DNA from: Fusibacter paucivorans
GTDB taxonomy: Bacteria; Bacillota; Clostridia; Peptostreptococcales; Acidaminobacteraceae
Length of the DNA: 64,000 nucleotides
Assembly (NCBI RefSeq): GCF_018390735.1
Contig: NZ_JAHBCL010000006.1
Span: 1 to 64,000, forward strand
Reading direction: 5' to 3'
Position numbers and translations under genes: made by a program. Under the pieces are notes generated by a model, which did no database searches, had not been told where the DNA came from, and worked only from the letters and a program-made list of their open reading frames with translations. Below, piece after piece: positions 36,430 through 46,677 of the stretch (positions within the stretch are counted from its first letter, which is position 1; the number at the start of each line of letters is the position of its first letter).

Positions 36430-37299
36430 TTATACAGCACGCTTATGGCAGTCTTTAAAAAAGTGCTGAAGATCAAGTGCATCAAAGGCTATTTGCATCT
36501 CACCAATATCTGTATTGCCGAAAGTGCCATGACAATCAGATCCCGTGGTGATATAAAGACCTTCCGATCGACAAAATGTCACACAAGCTTTCGTTAATGC
36601 CTCACTATGCTTGGGATAGTGACATTCAATACCATCTATTCCGCGCGTGCTTACATATTCAAGAAACGCGGGTACTTCCGCTTCACTTACAGTCACACCA
36701 GGATGCGCCAGAACAGCAATGCCGCCAGCCGCATGTATCTTTTCACAAACCGACTGAATATCTGAAAACGGCGCTTGATCATAGCCGCAGTTATATGTTT
36801 CATACAAACGCATGCCTTCATAAAGGGATGATGTCAAACCAACCGCCATAAAATAATGCAGCGCTTTCCAGCCGCCTCTGCTTCGATCGTAACAAAAATC
36901 GCGATAACCCGTTGTCGAAACAGCTGTTTGATGATGTTGTCGCACCATCTTTTCAATCAAACGATCGCTAATTGCATCGAGATGTGCACGGTTCTCATTT
37001 ACGAAATGATGAAAATCCCTATTTTCAAGCGACATGCCATAGCCTAGAATATGAACATCTTTACCATTTTCAAGCGTGTCAAGCTCAACGCCTGAGCATG
37101 CACAAATACCGTAATCATCTGCAATTTTTAAAAGTTCGGCAGTACCTTTCAATGTATTATGATCGGCAATTGCCAAATACCGCACACCATTTTGAGCTGC
37201 GCGCTTCAAAATAGCTTCCGGCGACATTGTGCCGTCTGAATAATAAGAATGAACGTGCATATCTACATAACTGCACAATTCCTGCGCTTTGGTTTTCAT
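36430..37299 (-). CDS. PHP-domain phosphoesterase
   Basis: 289 residues. Metal motifs VDMHVHSYYSDGTMSP, IADHN, SGVELDT, LAHPGV and GSDCHG are all present. This subtype resembles the RNase AM/YciV-like 3',5'-nucleotide phosphatases. Its start overlaps the upstream acetyltransferase stop by one base (TAATG). Confidence 0.88.
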   Translation of the reverse strand: MKTKAQELCSYVDMHVHSYYSDGTMSPEAILKRAAQNGVRYLAIADHNTLKGTAELLKIADDYGICACSGVELDTLENGKDVHILGYGMSLENRDFHHFVNENRAHLDAISDRLIEKMVRQHHQTAVSTTGYRDFCYDRSRGGWKALHYFMAVGLTSSLYEGMRLYETYNCGYDQAPFSDIQSVCEKIHAAGGIAVLAHPGVTVSEAEVPAFLEYVSTRGIDGIECHYPKHSEALTKACVTFCRSEGLYITTGSDCHGTFGNTDIGEMQIAFDALDLQHFFKDCHKRAV

Positions 37300-37763
37300 T
37301 AATCCTCCATTGGATTTTTATGCATTAGATAGGTCTTTCTTGGAAAAAAATTAAACCGCTGGTAGAAATCAAAAACTTGTTCGTTTCCCTGTGAAACTGC
37401 CAGTCCAATCTGATCACTGCCGTTTGCCTTTAACCATTTTAAGGCATTGATCATGAGATTACTGCCAATACCGTGCTCACGAGATCGTTCATCGACATAA
37501 AGCGAATCGATCTCACCAAGACCATTGCGAATAGCAGAAATACAATAGCCAATCACTTCTTGTTTTCTATTTTTAACCACTTCGATAAAAACATCATCCG
37601 GTGCATAATCTCGATAAATTGAAAATCGTTCTTCAAATGTACGATTGGCATAAAACTTTTTAAAATAGCGTGATCGCTCCTGATGCTCCTCATTGAGCCG
37701 TTCCCAAGCCTCACGTATTTCATCAATTGATTCCAGACTTAAATCATTAAACGTATACTCCAT
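37299..37763 (-). CDS. GNAT-family N-acetyltransferase
   Basis: 154 residues from the ATG at 37763 (AGGAGG upstream). Acetyl-CoA motif IDSLYVDERSREHGIGSNLM and C-terminal NEQVFDFYQRFNFFPRKTYL. Translation is coupled to the PHP gene. Substrate unknown. Confidence 0.87.
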   Translation of the reverse strand: MEYTFNDLSLESIDEIREAWERLNEEHQERSRYFKKFYANRTFEERFSIYRDYAPDDVFIEVVKNRKQEVIGYCISAIRNGLGEIDSLYVDERSREHGIGSNLMINALKWLKANGSDQIGLAVSQGNEQVFDFYQRFNFFPRKTYLMHKNPMED

Positions 37764-37854
37764 TTCAACCTCCTTGGTCATACTACAAAAGCGTTTAATT
37801 TTTTTGGTCTCATTTCATGCGCTCCCACAGAAGGGCCATGCCAATTGAAGCTGT

Positions 37855-38349
37855 TTACCACAAGTTTTTAAGACAGTCAATCACATGCTGATTCTTAATA
37901 AAGACACCACTGTCCAATAGCGCCAAAAGCGCCGATTGATCAACACGTTTCACCTCACTGACTTCTTCTGGCTGACAGATGATTGACGCCATATCAACTT
38001 CTGCTTTAAACAGCCAAATATCGCCAAAATAAGAAAACTCGGAATATTGGATAAAACGTTTGATGCGTTTGCCATCACCTCGTTTAAACGTAATGCCGAG
38101 CTCTTCTTTAATTTCTCTGAGGACTGCCGATTCACTGTCGTCGCCACTGACTGCTGCACCGCCTGTAATTTCCCAGTGATTGGGGAATGTTTTATTGGGC
38201 GTTCGTTTGGAAACGATAATCTCCCCTTTTGCGTTCATAATCACAGCAAAGACGACTAGGTGAAATTCACCTTCACCAAGCGGTACGCCCCTGACGACCT
38301 TCTTGCCCGTACGACACCGATTGGCATCGTATATATCCCATAACTCCAT
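37855..38349 (-). CDS. NUDIX hydrolase
   Basis: 164 residues. The Nudix box is near residues 63-86 (starting GGAAVSGDD and ending REIKEELGI), with the first acidic residue Asp instead of Glu. The start MELWDIYDANRCRTGKKVVRG resembles IDI-type Nudix proteins acting on diphosphates. Ribosome site AAAAGG. Confidence 0.88.
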   Translation of the reverse strand: MELWDIYDANRCRTGKKVVRGVPLGEGEFHLVVFAVIMNAKGEIIVSKRTPNKTFPNHWEITGGAAVSGDDSESAVLREIKEELGITFKRGDGKRIKRFIQYSEFSYFGDIWLFKAEVDMASIICQPEEVSEVKRVDQSALLALLDSGVFIKNQHVIDCLKNLW

Positions 38350-38421
38350 CGGCCTTTTACACCTTTCTGCCTTCTTTTACTGCCCATCGGATCAATCGTT
38401 CCGATCTTTTTCCATTATACC

Positions 38422-38472
38422 AAAAAAGTGATGAAAACGCTTTAGCAAAAATGCAGAAAGCGCTTTCATCAT
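38422..38472 (-). terminator. Terminator of the small cysteine-rich gene
   Basis: Imperfect long stem (GATGAAA..CGCTTT with AAAGCG..TTTCATC) and, on the minus strand, a run of six T. It is 27 bases after the stop of the small gene. Confidence 0.75.
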
Positions 38473-38498
38473 TCTTAATTCGGGACATATGTACGATA

Positions 38499-38672
38499 CT
38501 ATGCTTCTTCTGAAGCCTTTATGTAGCTGACACACGATTCGCAAATACACGTTTCTTTAAACGTCACGAGCTTTTCACTTGATTCACAAATGATACATTT
38601 CGGTCGCTCAATCACAGACTTGCGTTCTACTAAAATCAGCCCTTCCTGCATACGCTCTAATACGATTGTCAT
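38499..38672 (-). CDS. Small zinc-finger protein, possibly Gin (anti-sigma-G)
   Basis: 57 residues. Two CxxC pairs, KCIICESSEKLVTF and TCICESCVSYI, 14 residues apart, form one zinc-binding unit. Size and pattern resemble the sporulation protein Gin/CsfB, which inhibits sigma-G early in the forespore; similarity to other small zinc proteins cannot be excluded. The ATG follows a G-rich ribosome site (GGGGGG). A strong SigA-type promoter and a terminator make it monocistronic. Confidence 0.7.
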   Translation of the reverse strand: MTIVLERMQEGLILVERKSVIERPKCIICESSEKLVTFKETCICESCVSYIKASEEA

Positions 38673-38723
38673 CACCCCCCCATGAATAAATGGCCGCCAC
38701 CATTAGGTCTGTAGCTTTAGTCC

Positions 38724-38752
38724 ATTTTAACCAACATTTACCATCGTGTCAA
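38724..38752 (-). promoter_or_regulatory. SigA-type promoter of the small zinc-finger gene
   Basis: Minus-strand TTGACA and TAAAAT with exactly 17 bases between. The start would be near 38717, about 45 bases before the ATG. This is the best SigA-type promoter in the window and shows no forespore-type (sigma-F/G) elements. Confidence 0.8.
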
Positions 38753-38805
38753 TAGAGTTATAGTAATATAATTGTATTTATATCATTTTTTTGCAATATC
38801 ATCAT

Positions 38806-38841
38806 CAAAAAGCCATCGACAGCTATTATGCCGTCAATGGC
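38806..38841 (-). terminator. Terminator of the RuBisCO-like/PTS/enolase transcription unit
   Basis: 12-bp stem (fully paired with two G-U pairs on the minus strand, GCCATTGACGGC and GCTGTCGATGGC) followed by five T. It lies about 190 bases after the CoA-transferase stop codon. Confidence 0.7.
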
Positions 38842-39027
38842 CGTTATAAAACAAACCCTTTATTCAGTTTTCTATATCAATAGAATCTCTCTCTTTAGCC
38901 AAACCGTTTACCGTCATTCACGCTTTCTGTCTTCATTCCATCGGTCTATCTTGCTTTGGGCTTCTTTTCCTTATACGACATCTTCGCCCGTCTTCATCGC
39001 TCTTGTTCCACCATCATCACAATCATT

Positions 39028-40326
39028 TTATTGTGGTTTAAAGCGCCTTTCAACCATTTCGGCGAGTTCACTTCTGAACCTTGGGTGCGCAATGTCGATA
39101 AGCGCTTTTGCACGGGCTTTTAATGTTTTACCGCGAAGATCTGCAATGCCATATTCCGTAACAATAAAATGAACATCATTTCGCGACGTTGTGACTGCTG
39201 ATCCTTCTTTTAACAACGGGACTATACGCGACATGGTACCGCGTTTTGCCGTCGAGGGCATTGCGATGATCGACTTGCCCCCTTTTGCCATACGCGTTCC
39301 CCTTACATAATCTACTTGACCGCCAGTGCCGCTGAACTGTTTATAGCCAATGCTTTCTGACGACACCTGACCCATCAGGTCGACTTCGATACACGAATTA
39401 ATCGAAACCATTTTATGATTTTTAGCAATCACTGCCGGGTGATTCACATAATCTACTGGATAAAAGGCAACCATTGGATTGTCGTTGATAAATCGATACA
39501 GCCGATCCGTCCCCATTACAAACGTCACCACCATTTGACCTTTGTGCAATGTCTTATTCTGATTGGTAATAACGCCAGCTTCATATAAGTCGACGACACC
39601 ATCAGAAAACATTTCCGAATGGATTCCCAAACCGCTTTTATCTGTGAGGGATAACAGCACTGCATCGGGAATACCGCCAATCCCAAGCTGTAGTGTTGAC
39701 CCATTCTCTATGAGTTCAGAACAGTATCCGCCGATTGCGCGCTCTGCGTCGCCAATTGCCGCTCTAGGCATTTGAAGCAGCGGTACTGAAGTCTCTACGA
39801 TACAATCGAGTTCGGATACGTGGATAAAATTGTCTCCAAACGTTCTCGGCATTTGATCGTTCACTTCTGCAATTACAACTTCAGCTGCTTCAGCTGCAGG
39901 CTTTGTGTAATCATTAGAGAGACCAAAACTGCAATAGCCGTGGTCATCCGGCTTACTCACTTGGATAAGTGCGGCGTCAACCGGCAGCTGTCCTTCTCGA
40001 AACAACTGCGGTACTTCATAAAAAAAGCACGGCGTATAATCTGCTCTGTTTGCTTGAACCGCAGCTCTCGTACTGCCGCCTACGAACAGTGCATTATGTC
40101 GAAAATACTTTTCCATTCCCGGTTCTGTATAAGCACTCTTGCCCATCGCTACCATGTGTACGATCTCAAGCGCATGAAACAGTGTCTTCTGTGCGATGAG
40201 CGCATCTATCAACGTTGTCGGCTCACTGCACGCATGACCGACGACAATGCGCCGCATACCTTGAAGTTTTTTAATTGCAGCTTCAGCACTGACACATTTT
40301 TTACGATAATCATCTTGCCACATCAT
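39028..40326 (-). CDS. Acetyl-CoA hydrolase/transferase family CoA-transferase
   Basis: 432 residues from the ATG at 40326 (AAAGGAA upstream). The segment GLGIHSEMFSDGVVDLYEAG contains the catalytic Glu and closely resembles 4-hydroxybutyrate CoA-transferases, while butyryl-CoA:acetate enzymes read differently here. Other family motifs: LQLGIGGIPDAVL and GSAVTTSRNDVHFIVTEYG. It exchanges CoA between acetyl-CoA and a carboxylate. It follows enolase by 74 bases; membership of the upstream catabolic operon is possible, though not certain. Confidence 0.88.
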   Translation of the reverse strand: MMWQDDYRKKCVSAEAAIKKLQGMRRIVVGHACSEPTTLIDALIAQKTLFHALEIVHMVAMGKSAYTEPGMEKYFRHNALFVGGSTRAAVQANRADYTPCFFYEVPQLFREGQLPVDAALIQVSKPDDHGYCSFGLSNDYTKPAAEAAEVVIAEVNDQMPRTFGDNFIHVSELDCIVETSVPLLQMPRAAIGDAERAIGGYCSELIENGSTLQLGIGGIPDAVLLSLTDKSGLGIHSEMFSDGVVDLYEAGVITNQNKTLHKGQMVVTFVMGTDRLYRFINDNPMVAFYPVDYVNHPAVIAKNHKMVSINSCIEVDLMGQVSSESIGYKQFSGTGGQVDYVRGTRMAKGGKSIIAMPSTAKRGTMSRIVPLLKEGSAVTTSRNDVHFIVTEYGIADLRGKTLKARAKALIDIAHPRFRSELAEMVERRFKPQ

Positions 40327-40400
40327 CTCATTCCTTTCCATTATTGCTTTCGCCGTCAAATGATGATTCAGTCTCCTGTGGTGATCTCGACAATGATGTT

Positions 40401-41702
<1,302 letters not shown>

Positions 41703-41732
41703 CTACCTCCAAGATACTGCGCTTACTGCTAT

Positions 41733-42524
41733 TTATAATGACACAAAAACAGGTTTTCTGTCTTGGTACAGTGTTCGATATTTATAACCCAGTGTTTTTA
41801 GGAGTTCTACCGCAAAATCAATATCGCTGCCCACTTCCGCTGCGCGATGCGAATCAGATCCAATTGTAACGATCTCACCACCCATGGCTCGAAAAAGTTT
41901 CAGCATTTCTATCGTCGGCGTATAATGTTCCCCCATGCCATAACGAATACTGGACGTATTGAGTTCGATTCCCTTGCCCATTTCAATCAATCGTTTGAAA
42001 ATCCCCTCAACCAGTTCCCGATAAGTATGAAATGCCGGGATCGCAGTTGCATATCGATCAATGATATTGACATGCCCCATAACATCAAACTGATCATATT
42101 TTAAAATCACGCGATAACAGTTTTCATAAAATTTTTGGTATACGGCTTCAGCAGGATAACCTGCATAAAATGTTTCACCGTAGAGTTCCATGCCGTCAGC
42201 AACGTGAAAAGAGCCGAGTACAAAATCAAAGTGATAGCTTTCGACTGCACGCTGCAGCAATGCCGTCACTTGATCTTGAAGCCCCAGTTCAATCCCCTTT
42301 ACAATGTGAATAACGTCTTTATAAGCTTCTGCAGCATTTGTCAGCTCAAGAAAATACGCATCCAGATCAATCGTGGTATCTTTTAACAGATTGGGATAAT
42401 CAGGATCGTAATGATCCGTAATGGCAATGCTTTTAAGTCCTCTACGGACTGCCGCTTCAATGACCGCCGTCATTGGCGCTTCACTGTCATGTGAAAAAGC
42501 GGTATGGTTGTGATAATCAAACAT
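41733..42524 (-). CDS. PHP-family phosphatase (HisJ-like)
   Basis: 263 residues. Metal-binding motifs MFDYHNHTAFSHDSE, ITDHYD, GIELGL, GSFHV, GHVNIIDRY and GSDSHRA match histidinol-phosphatase-type PHP enzymes. It starts at the base after the stop of the LevR-type regulator gene. No histidine genes are near, so in this operon it may dephosphorylate an intermediate of the PTS substrate pathway (inference). Confidence 0.88.
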   Translation of the reverse strand: MFDYHNHTAFSHDSEAPMTAVIEAAVRRGLKSIAITDHYDPDYPNLLKDTTIDLDAYFLELTNAAEAYKDVIHIVKGIELGLQDQVTALLQRAVESYHFDFVLGSFHVADGMELYGETFYAGYPAEAVYQKFYENCYRVILKYDQFDVMGHVNIIDRYATAIPAFHTYRELVEGIFKRLIEMGKGIELNTSSIRYGMGEHYTPTIEMLKLFRAMGGEIVTIGSDSHRAAEVGSDIDFAVELLKTLGYKYRTLYQDRKPVFVSL

Positions 42525-45425
42525 CTAGGATCTCCTGTTGGTGACGATACTGATAATCTCTGACGCATTACCTTCTTTGATGCGCTTTAGCGTCACCTCA
42601 TTGTTAATCAGCTTGCTAAGGCCTTTTAGTGCTTTGGTATCTTCATCTTTGAGCGCAACCAGAAACATCATGTCGCAAAGATAATTCTCTGCCCAATAGA
42701 TTGGCGTTTCCAGCTTAGCAATAGCAATAACTGACTTAATGACATATTTTGAATACGTATGCGGAATAGCCGTGCCGTTTTTATAATGGGTACTGATGGC
42801 TTTTTCTCGTGCGATGACATTCTCTCGAAATGCATCCGTTACATATTGCATGTCGCAGAGTTTATCAGCAATCTTAGCAATCGCCTCTTCTTTGTTCCTG
42901 CAAGACACTTTCTCAAAGATCGCATTTTTATAGTAACAATTAACCTGCGTCCCGTTATCCGGCAAGAGCTTTGGCAATGTACTGTCGATGATCTTGTTCA
43001 ACATATCGCTGCCGTTTGGCTGCATAATATCCTCAATTTTAATAAACGGCACTTCTTCAATTTGAACCGTCACCGCGCCAATACATGCAATGATGCGATT
43101 ATGTTTTCTAATTTCATTGATGTAAGCTTCAAGATCCTGTCCCAAGACACCAATTGGCAGCACTTTAATGCCCCGAGCTGTAATGTTGGGATAGTTGTCT
43201 TCAATATAAGTTTTGATTCCAATCGCCGCGCCTTGTCCCGTTATACAGGATACAACAATGATATTGTCGCCTTGTTTTGCTTTGCCAATGTCTTTACGAT
43301 CATCTACCCGTGCTTTTCTTTTGATATAATCATAGATTTCCGTCAATGTAATATTTTCTTGCTTTAATTTCACAGCCGCTTCAAGTGCAATCGCCAAGTC
43401 TACGCGGCTAATCGTCTTCGTCTGCTTTTCAGTATGATTGGCAATAATTTCTCCCAGCATCAGCAATGAACCAATATCAACTAAGAGTAACAGATTATCC
43501 TCTTCAATCACTGCAATTTTTTCAAGGACGTATTCGACATACGTTTCTCTTTTTAAATTGAGCGGAATACTAATCCAATCCAATATCTGCTCGCTCAAAA
43601 ATGTATTCACCACTTTTGCAATCTCCCTCCCGATATCGCCATGGGTGATGACAACAATTCTGACAAGCCGTTCTTTTTCTGTTCGATCGGCGTTGTTTTT
43701 CAAATAGAGGGCTATAATTCCCATCAGTTCCATTGGGAATACCCTGCCATAGTGATTTTCAAGATCTTCCATCACTTCCTGTGCAATGCTGTATTCCATC
43801 AATAACGTTTTTTCAACGCGTGTCATTCTATAATTGATAAATTGCCATTCCGCTTTTACTTTTTGGATGACGTCTTCAAATGTAATGAACATGCATCGTT
43901 TAATATCCGGGTCGATGCTGCCCACTTTTCGTTCGAGGCCATCTATAATTTGTATAGCATAAGGATTGCAACCAGCCGTTTCATGTTTGTATGCTTTTAT
44001 AAAAGGTCCATTTTTTGATTTAATCGTCTTGATCATTTTAATCAGGCGATAATCAAACTCCCTGTAAATAAGATTGTCTACCAGTGACATCGGAAGCCCC
44101 TGTGATACAAAACGCTCATAACGATCCTTAAACGTCGTGAATATTTCATTTGGCATAACATAAATATTTTTTTCATCAACATATTCGACTTCATCATTGC
44201 CCGGTTTAATGGTAATACCGTGTTCACGGTAAAATTCAACGGATTCAAGTAGCAGATCTTTTGTAAACCCATCTTGAACACTTTTTCCAAAATCGATGAT
44301 TTCCAGTTTAATCGTATCGCTTAAATCTTCAATTGTTCGCAGAAAACCGTTTGCAACGGCAACTCTGATATCACTCTTGAGCTGTCCAATATTGCCTTTG
44401 CACGGATAAGTGAGTAAATTGACGAGGCATTCGGATCGGACGCAAATACTCTTTTGAATCGCATTGGCTTCACATTGCAAACACCTTGCGACTAACATAA
44501 ATCGTTCATCAATGGTGCGATGCTTAAGCGAAGGAAGCTCAATCAGCATTGGAATGCGCCGCTTAAAGGTTTCGAGCAATGAAGAATTAACGTTCTCCGT
44601 CGTCGCTCCAATGATCATAATGTTAATATCAGAGGGTTTGGAGCTTTGACCAAGTTTACGGTATTTGCCTTCATCAATGACGGTGAAAAGCATTTCCTGA
44701 CCTTCACTAGACAGTCTATGAATTTCATCGAGAAACAGAATACCGCCGTCCGCTTCCCGAATCAATCCCTCTTTTTCGCTATCTGCGCCGGTAAAGGCAC
44801 CTTTCACATAACCAAAGAGCTGCGATGCCAGCAATTGTGGATTATTTGCATAATCGGCACAGTTGTATTTAATGATTTTTTTATCGCTTGAAATCAAGCC
44901 TTCTCGTTTGAGTTGTTTAAACGTCAAATCCACGAGCATCGATTTCCCCGTCCCCGTTTCACCGGAGACAATGGTGTGCAAACCATATGGCGGATAGAGA
45001 ATCGCCGCTTTCATCTTCTTGATTTGCTGTTCAATACTGCCGTGTTGACCAATCATTTCATCTTTTCTATCAATATGATACTGCGGTTCCGAAAATAATG
45101 CCGCTTCCGGAACCGCTAATGTTTCTTCAATTGTCTCTCTTAACTCAGAGACAAGGAAACGAGATACATTAAAACCGTTTTCTACCAGTCGACTGGTCAA
45201 ATCTGCCGTGGTCATATGCTTCTGTACTTCAATCATCTGTTTAATGGTTTCATACAGCACTGGCAATCGACGCTTGCGATAGTCGAGAATACCGTATTTC
45301 TTACGCAGCCTTATGACTTCATAGCGCGTTGTATGAAGCAGCGACGCAAGTTCCGTATCATTGTACGGATTCTTAGGATTCTCATCGTTGATTAATGCCA
45401 GAAGCTTTTGCTTCACATTGATCAC
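42525..45425 (-). CDS. LevR-type sigma-54 activator with PTS regulatory domains
   Basis: 966 residues. N-terminal helix-turn-helix (about 10-50), AAA+ sigma-54 domain (about 125-360) with Walker A GETGTGKS, loop GAFTGAD and Walker B GGILFLDEIHRL, a PRD-like helical region, a mannose-class EIIA-like domain (VVITHGDIGREIAKVV), an EIIB-like part (VVSCITGQGAAIG) and a C-terminal fructose-class EIIA domain with phosphorylatable His (GTAIPHTYSKY). PTS phosphorylation should tune its activity according to substrate flow. It probably acts at the sigma-54 promoter 51883-51897. The start is GTG at 45425 or at 45416. Confidence 0.92.
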   Translation of the reverse strand: MINVKQKLLALINDENPKNPYNDTELASLLHTTRYEVIRLRKKYGILDYRKRRLPVLYETIKQMIEVQKHMTTADLTSRLVENGFNVSRFLVSELRETIEETLAVPEAALFSEPQYHIDRKDEMIGQHGSIEQQIKKMKAAILYPPYGLHTIVSGETGTGKSMLVDLTFKQLKREGLISSDKKIIKYNCADYANNPQLLASQLFGYVKGAFTGADSEKEGLIREADGGILFLDEIHRLSSEGQEMLFTVIDEGKYRKLGQSSKPSDINIMIIGATTENVNSSLLETFKRRIPMLIELPSLKHRTIDERFMLVARCLQCEANAIQKSICVRSECLVNLLTYPCKGNIGQLKSDIRVAVANGFLRTIEDLSDTIKLEIIDFGKSVQDGFTKDLLLESVEFYREHGITIKPGNDEVEYVDEKNIYVMPNEIFTTFKDRYERFVSQGLPMSLVDNLIYREFDYRLIKMIKTIKSKNGPFIKAYKHETAGCNPYAIQIIDGLERKVGSIDPDIKRCMFITFEDVIQKVKAEWQFINYRMTRVEKTLLMEYSIAQEVMEDLENHYGRVFPMELMGIIALYLKNNADRTEKERLVRIVVITHGDIGREIAKVVNTFLSEQILDWISIPLNLKRETYVEYVLEKIAVIEEDNLLLLVDIGSLLMLGEIIANHTEKQTKTISRVDLAIALEAAVKLKQENITLTEIYDYIKRKARVDDRKDIGKAKQGDNIIVVSCITGQGAAIGIKTYIEDNYPNITARGIKVLPIGVLGQDLEAYINEIRKHNRIIACIGAVTVQIEEVPFIKIEDIMQPNGSDMLNKIIDSTLPKLLPDNGTQVNCYYKNAIFEKVSCRNKEEAIAKIADKLCDMQYVTDAFRENVIAREKAISTHYKNGTAIPHTYSKYVIKSVIAIAKLETPIYWAENYLCDMMFLVALKDEDTKALKGLSKLINNEVTLKRIKEGNASEIISIVTNRRS

Positions 45426-45432
45426 ACTCCCG

Positions 45433-46164
45433 TTAGATTCTGCCTCCAGAAACGCGGACGGTTTCGCCAGTCATATAGCTCGCCATATCCGACGCCATAT
45501 AGAGTACCATATTTGCCACTTCCGCAGGTTCGGCAATTCTTTTCACCGGAATATTTCCCACGCGTTTTTCGCGTGATTCTTCTGTCTTAAAGAGATCGTA
45601 AAACATATCGGTTTTCATCTCGCCCGGCGCAACACAATTCGTAAGAATACCATGCGGCGCATATCTTCTGCCAAGTGACTGTGTCAGCGCAATAAGGCCG
45701 GCTTTCGACACCCCATAGTGAGGACTGACACTGCCGCCGGTAATACCTGCTGTCGAAGCTATGTTGACAATGCGCCCATATTGCTGAATCATCATTTGTT
45801 TGATAGCCTCTTGGCAGCAAAAAAACGATCCTTTCAGATTAACAGACAGCACTTTATCATATTCCTGTTCTTCGATCTCGAGAAAATCCGTCATTGTACT
45901 AATACCGGCATTATTGATAAGAATATCAATTCTGCCGAATTTTTCAATGACCTGATGCATTGCCGCTTCAACATCACTGCGTTTTGCAACATCACCTTGT
46001 ATATAGAGGGGGCCTTCGAGATCACAGACACCCGAATTACTGACTACGACGACATTTTGACAGCCGTTTGCCATCAGTTGTTCTGTACACGCTTTGCCAA
46101 GGCCGCGATTACCGCCTGTTACAACAGCCGTTTTACCTTGAAAATCAAATACTTGTTTCATCAT
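45433..46164 (-). CDS. Short-chain dehydrogenase/reductase
   Basis: 243 residues, classical SDR. Cofactor motif VTGGNRGLGKA, INNAGIS, catalytic Ser in NIASTAG and YGVSK with Tyr and Lys; GGRI at the end. The ADVA-like segment after the first strand does not settle NAD versus NADP. It is 3 bases after the EIIA gene, within the PTS operon, so it most likely oxidises the phosphorylated sugar (acid) delivered by the permease (inference). Confidence 0.9.
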   Translation of the reverse strand: MMKQVFDFQGKTAVVTGGNRGLGKACTEQLMANGCQNVVVVSNSGVCDLEGPLYIQGDVAKRSDVEAAMHQVIEKFGRIDILINNAGISTMTDFLEIEEQEYDKVLSVNLKGSFFCCQEAIKQMMIQQYGRIVNIASTAGITGGSVSPHYGVSKAGLIALTQSLGRRYAPHGILTNCVAPGEMKTDMFYDLFKTEESREKRVGNIPVKRIAEPAEVANMVLYMASDMASYMTGETVRVSGGRI

Positions 46165-46167
46165 TCA

Positions 46168-46659
46168 TTACCTCAACTTTCCGGCTATTTCATTGATGAC
46201 CATCTCATAAACGCGATCCGTACTATTTTCTAGTATCAAATTTTCTCTAAAACTGCTGCTCGCCAAACATCTCGCGAGTACTGCCAATATCTTAAGATGA
46301 TCATTGCCTTTGCTTTGACCCGGTACCAATATCATAAAGACCAATTTGACACGATCTTCCGGTACGCTTTCGTCAAAATTAGCGTTTTCACGCCAGTCGA
46401 CCCCTGCATCTGATTTGCCGATGAGTACCATTGGCTCCTTAATGCTGTCTGATTTTGCATGTGGGATCGCGACAAAAGCCATAACTTTTGTCGTAAATGA
46501 GGCTTCGCGATCCAACAAGTCCTTCAGAACGGCTTCCTGATTCGCAATATGCTTTTGCGCAGCAGATGTTTTAAGCAGCTCCATTAGCGCATCATTTCTG
46601 TTTTTTGATTCCATGCTGACTTTGACATATGCTTTTTTGATTACGTCTTTTATCTCCAT
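46168..46659 (-). CDS. PTS EIIA component, fructose/nitrogen class
   Basis: 163 residues. The phosphorylation-site motif is FVAIPHAKSDSIKEP (His at about 95), followed by LVFMILVPGQSKGNDHLKIL. It receives phosphate from HPr and gives it to the EIIB domain of the permease. Translated separately from EIIBC here, unlike many FruA fusions. 18 bases after ptsI. Confidence 0.92.
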   Translation of the reverse strand: MEIKDVIKKAYVKVSMESKNRNDALMELLKTSAAQKHIANQEAVLKDLLDREASFTTKVMAFVAIPHAKSDSIKEPMVLIGKSDAGVDWRENANFDESVPEDRVKLVFMILVPGQSKGNDHLKILAVLARCLASSSFRENLILENSTDRVYEMVINEIAGKLR

Positions 46660-46677
46660 TCTATCACGTCTCCCGTA

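Larger units (their letters stand above)
38673..39027. other. Intergenic region with promoter and terminator only
   Basis: 355 bases. It holds the promoter of the small zinc gene (38724-38752) and the terminator at 38806-38841. The part from 38842 to 39027 shows no ribosome site with an open frame and no repeat; it is the long 3' end of the CoA-transferase transcript. Confidence 0.6.

Noticed and set aside
38828-39172. Plus-strand frame of 114 codons next to the CoA-transferase
   Set aside because: No ribosome site, and it overlaps the conserved C-terminus of the minus-strand CoA-transferase.
39028-40326. Butyryl-CoA:acetate CoA-transferase
   Set aside because: The catalytic segment HSEMFSDGVVDL fits the 4-hydroxybutyrate type better, so the general family name was used.
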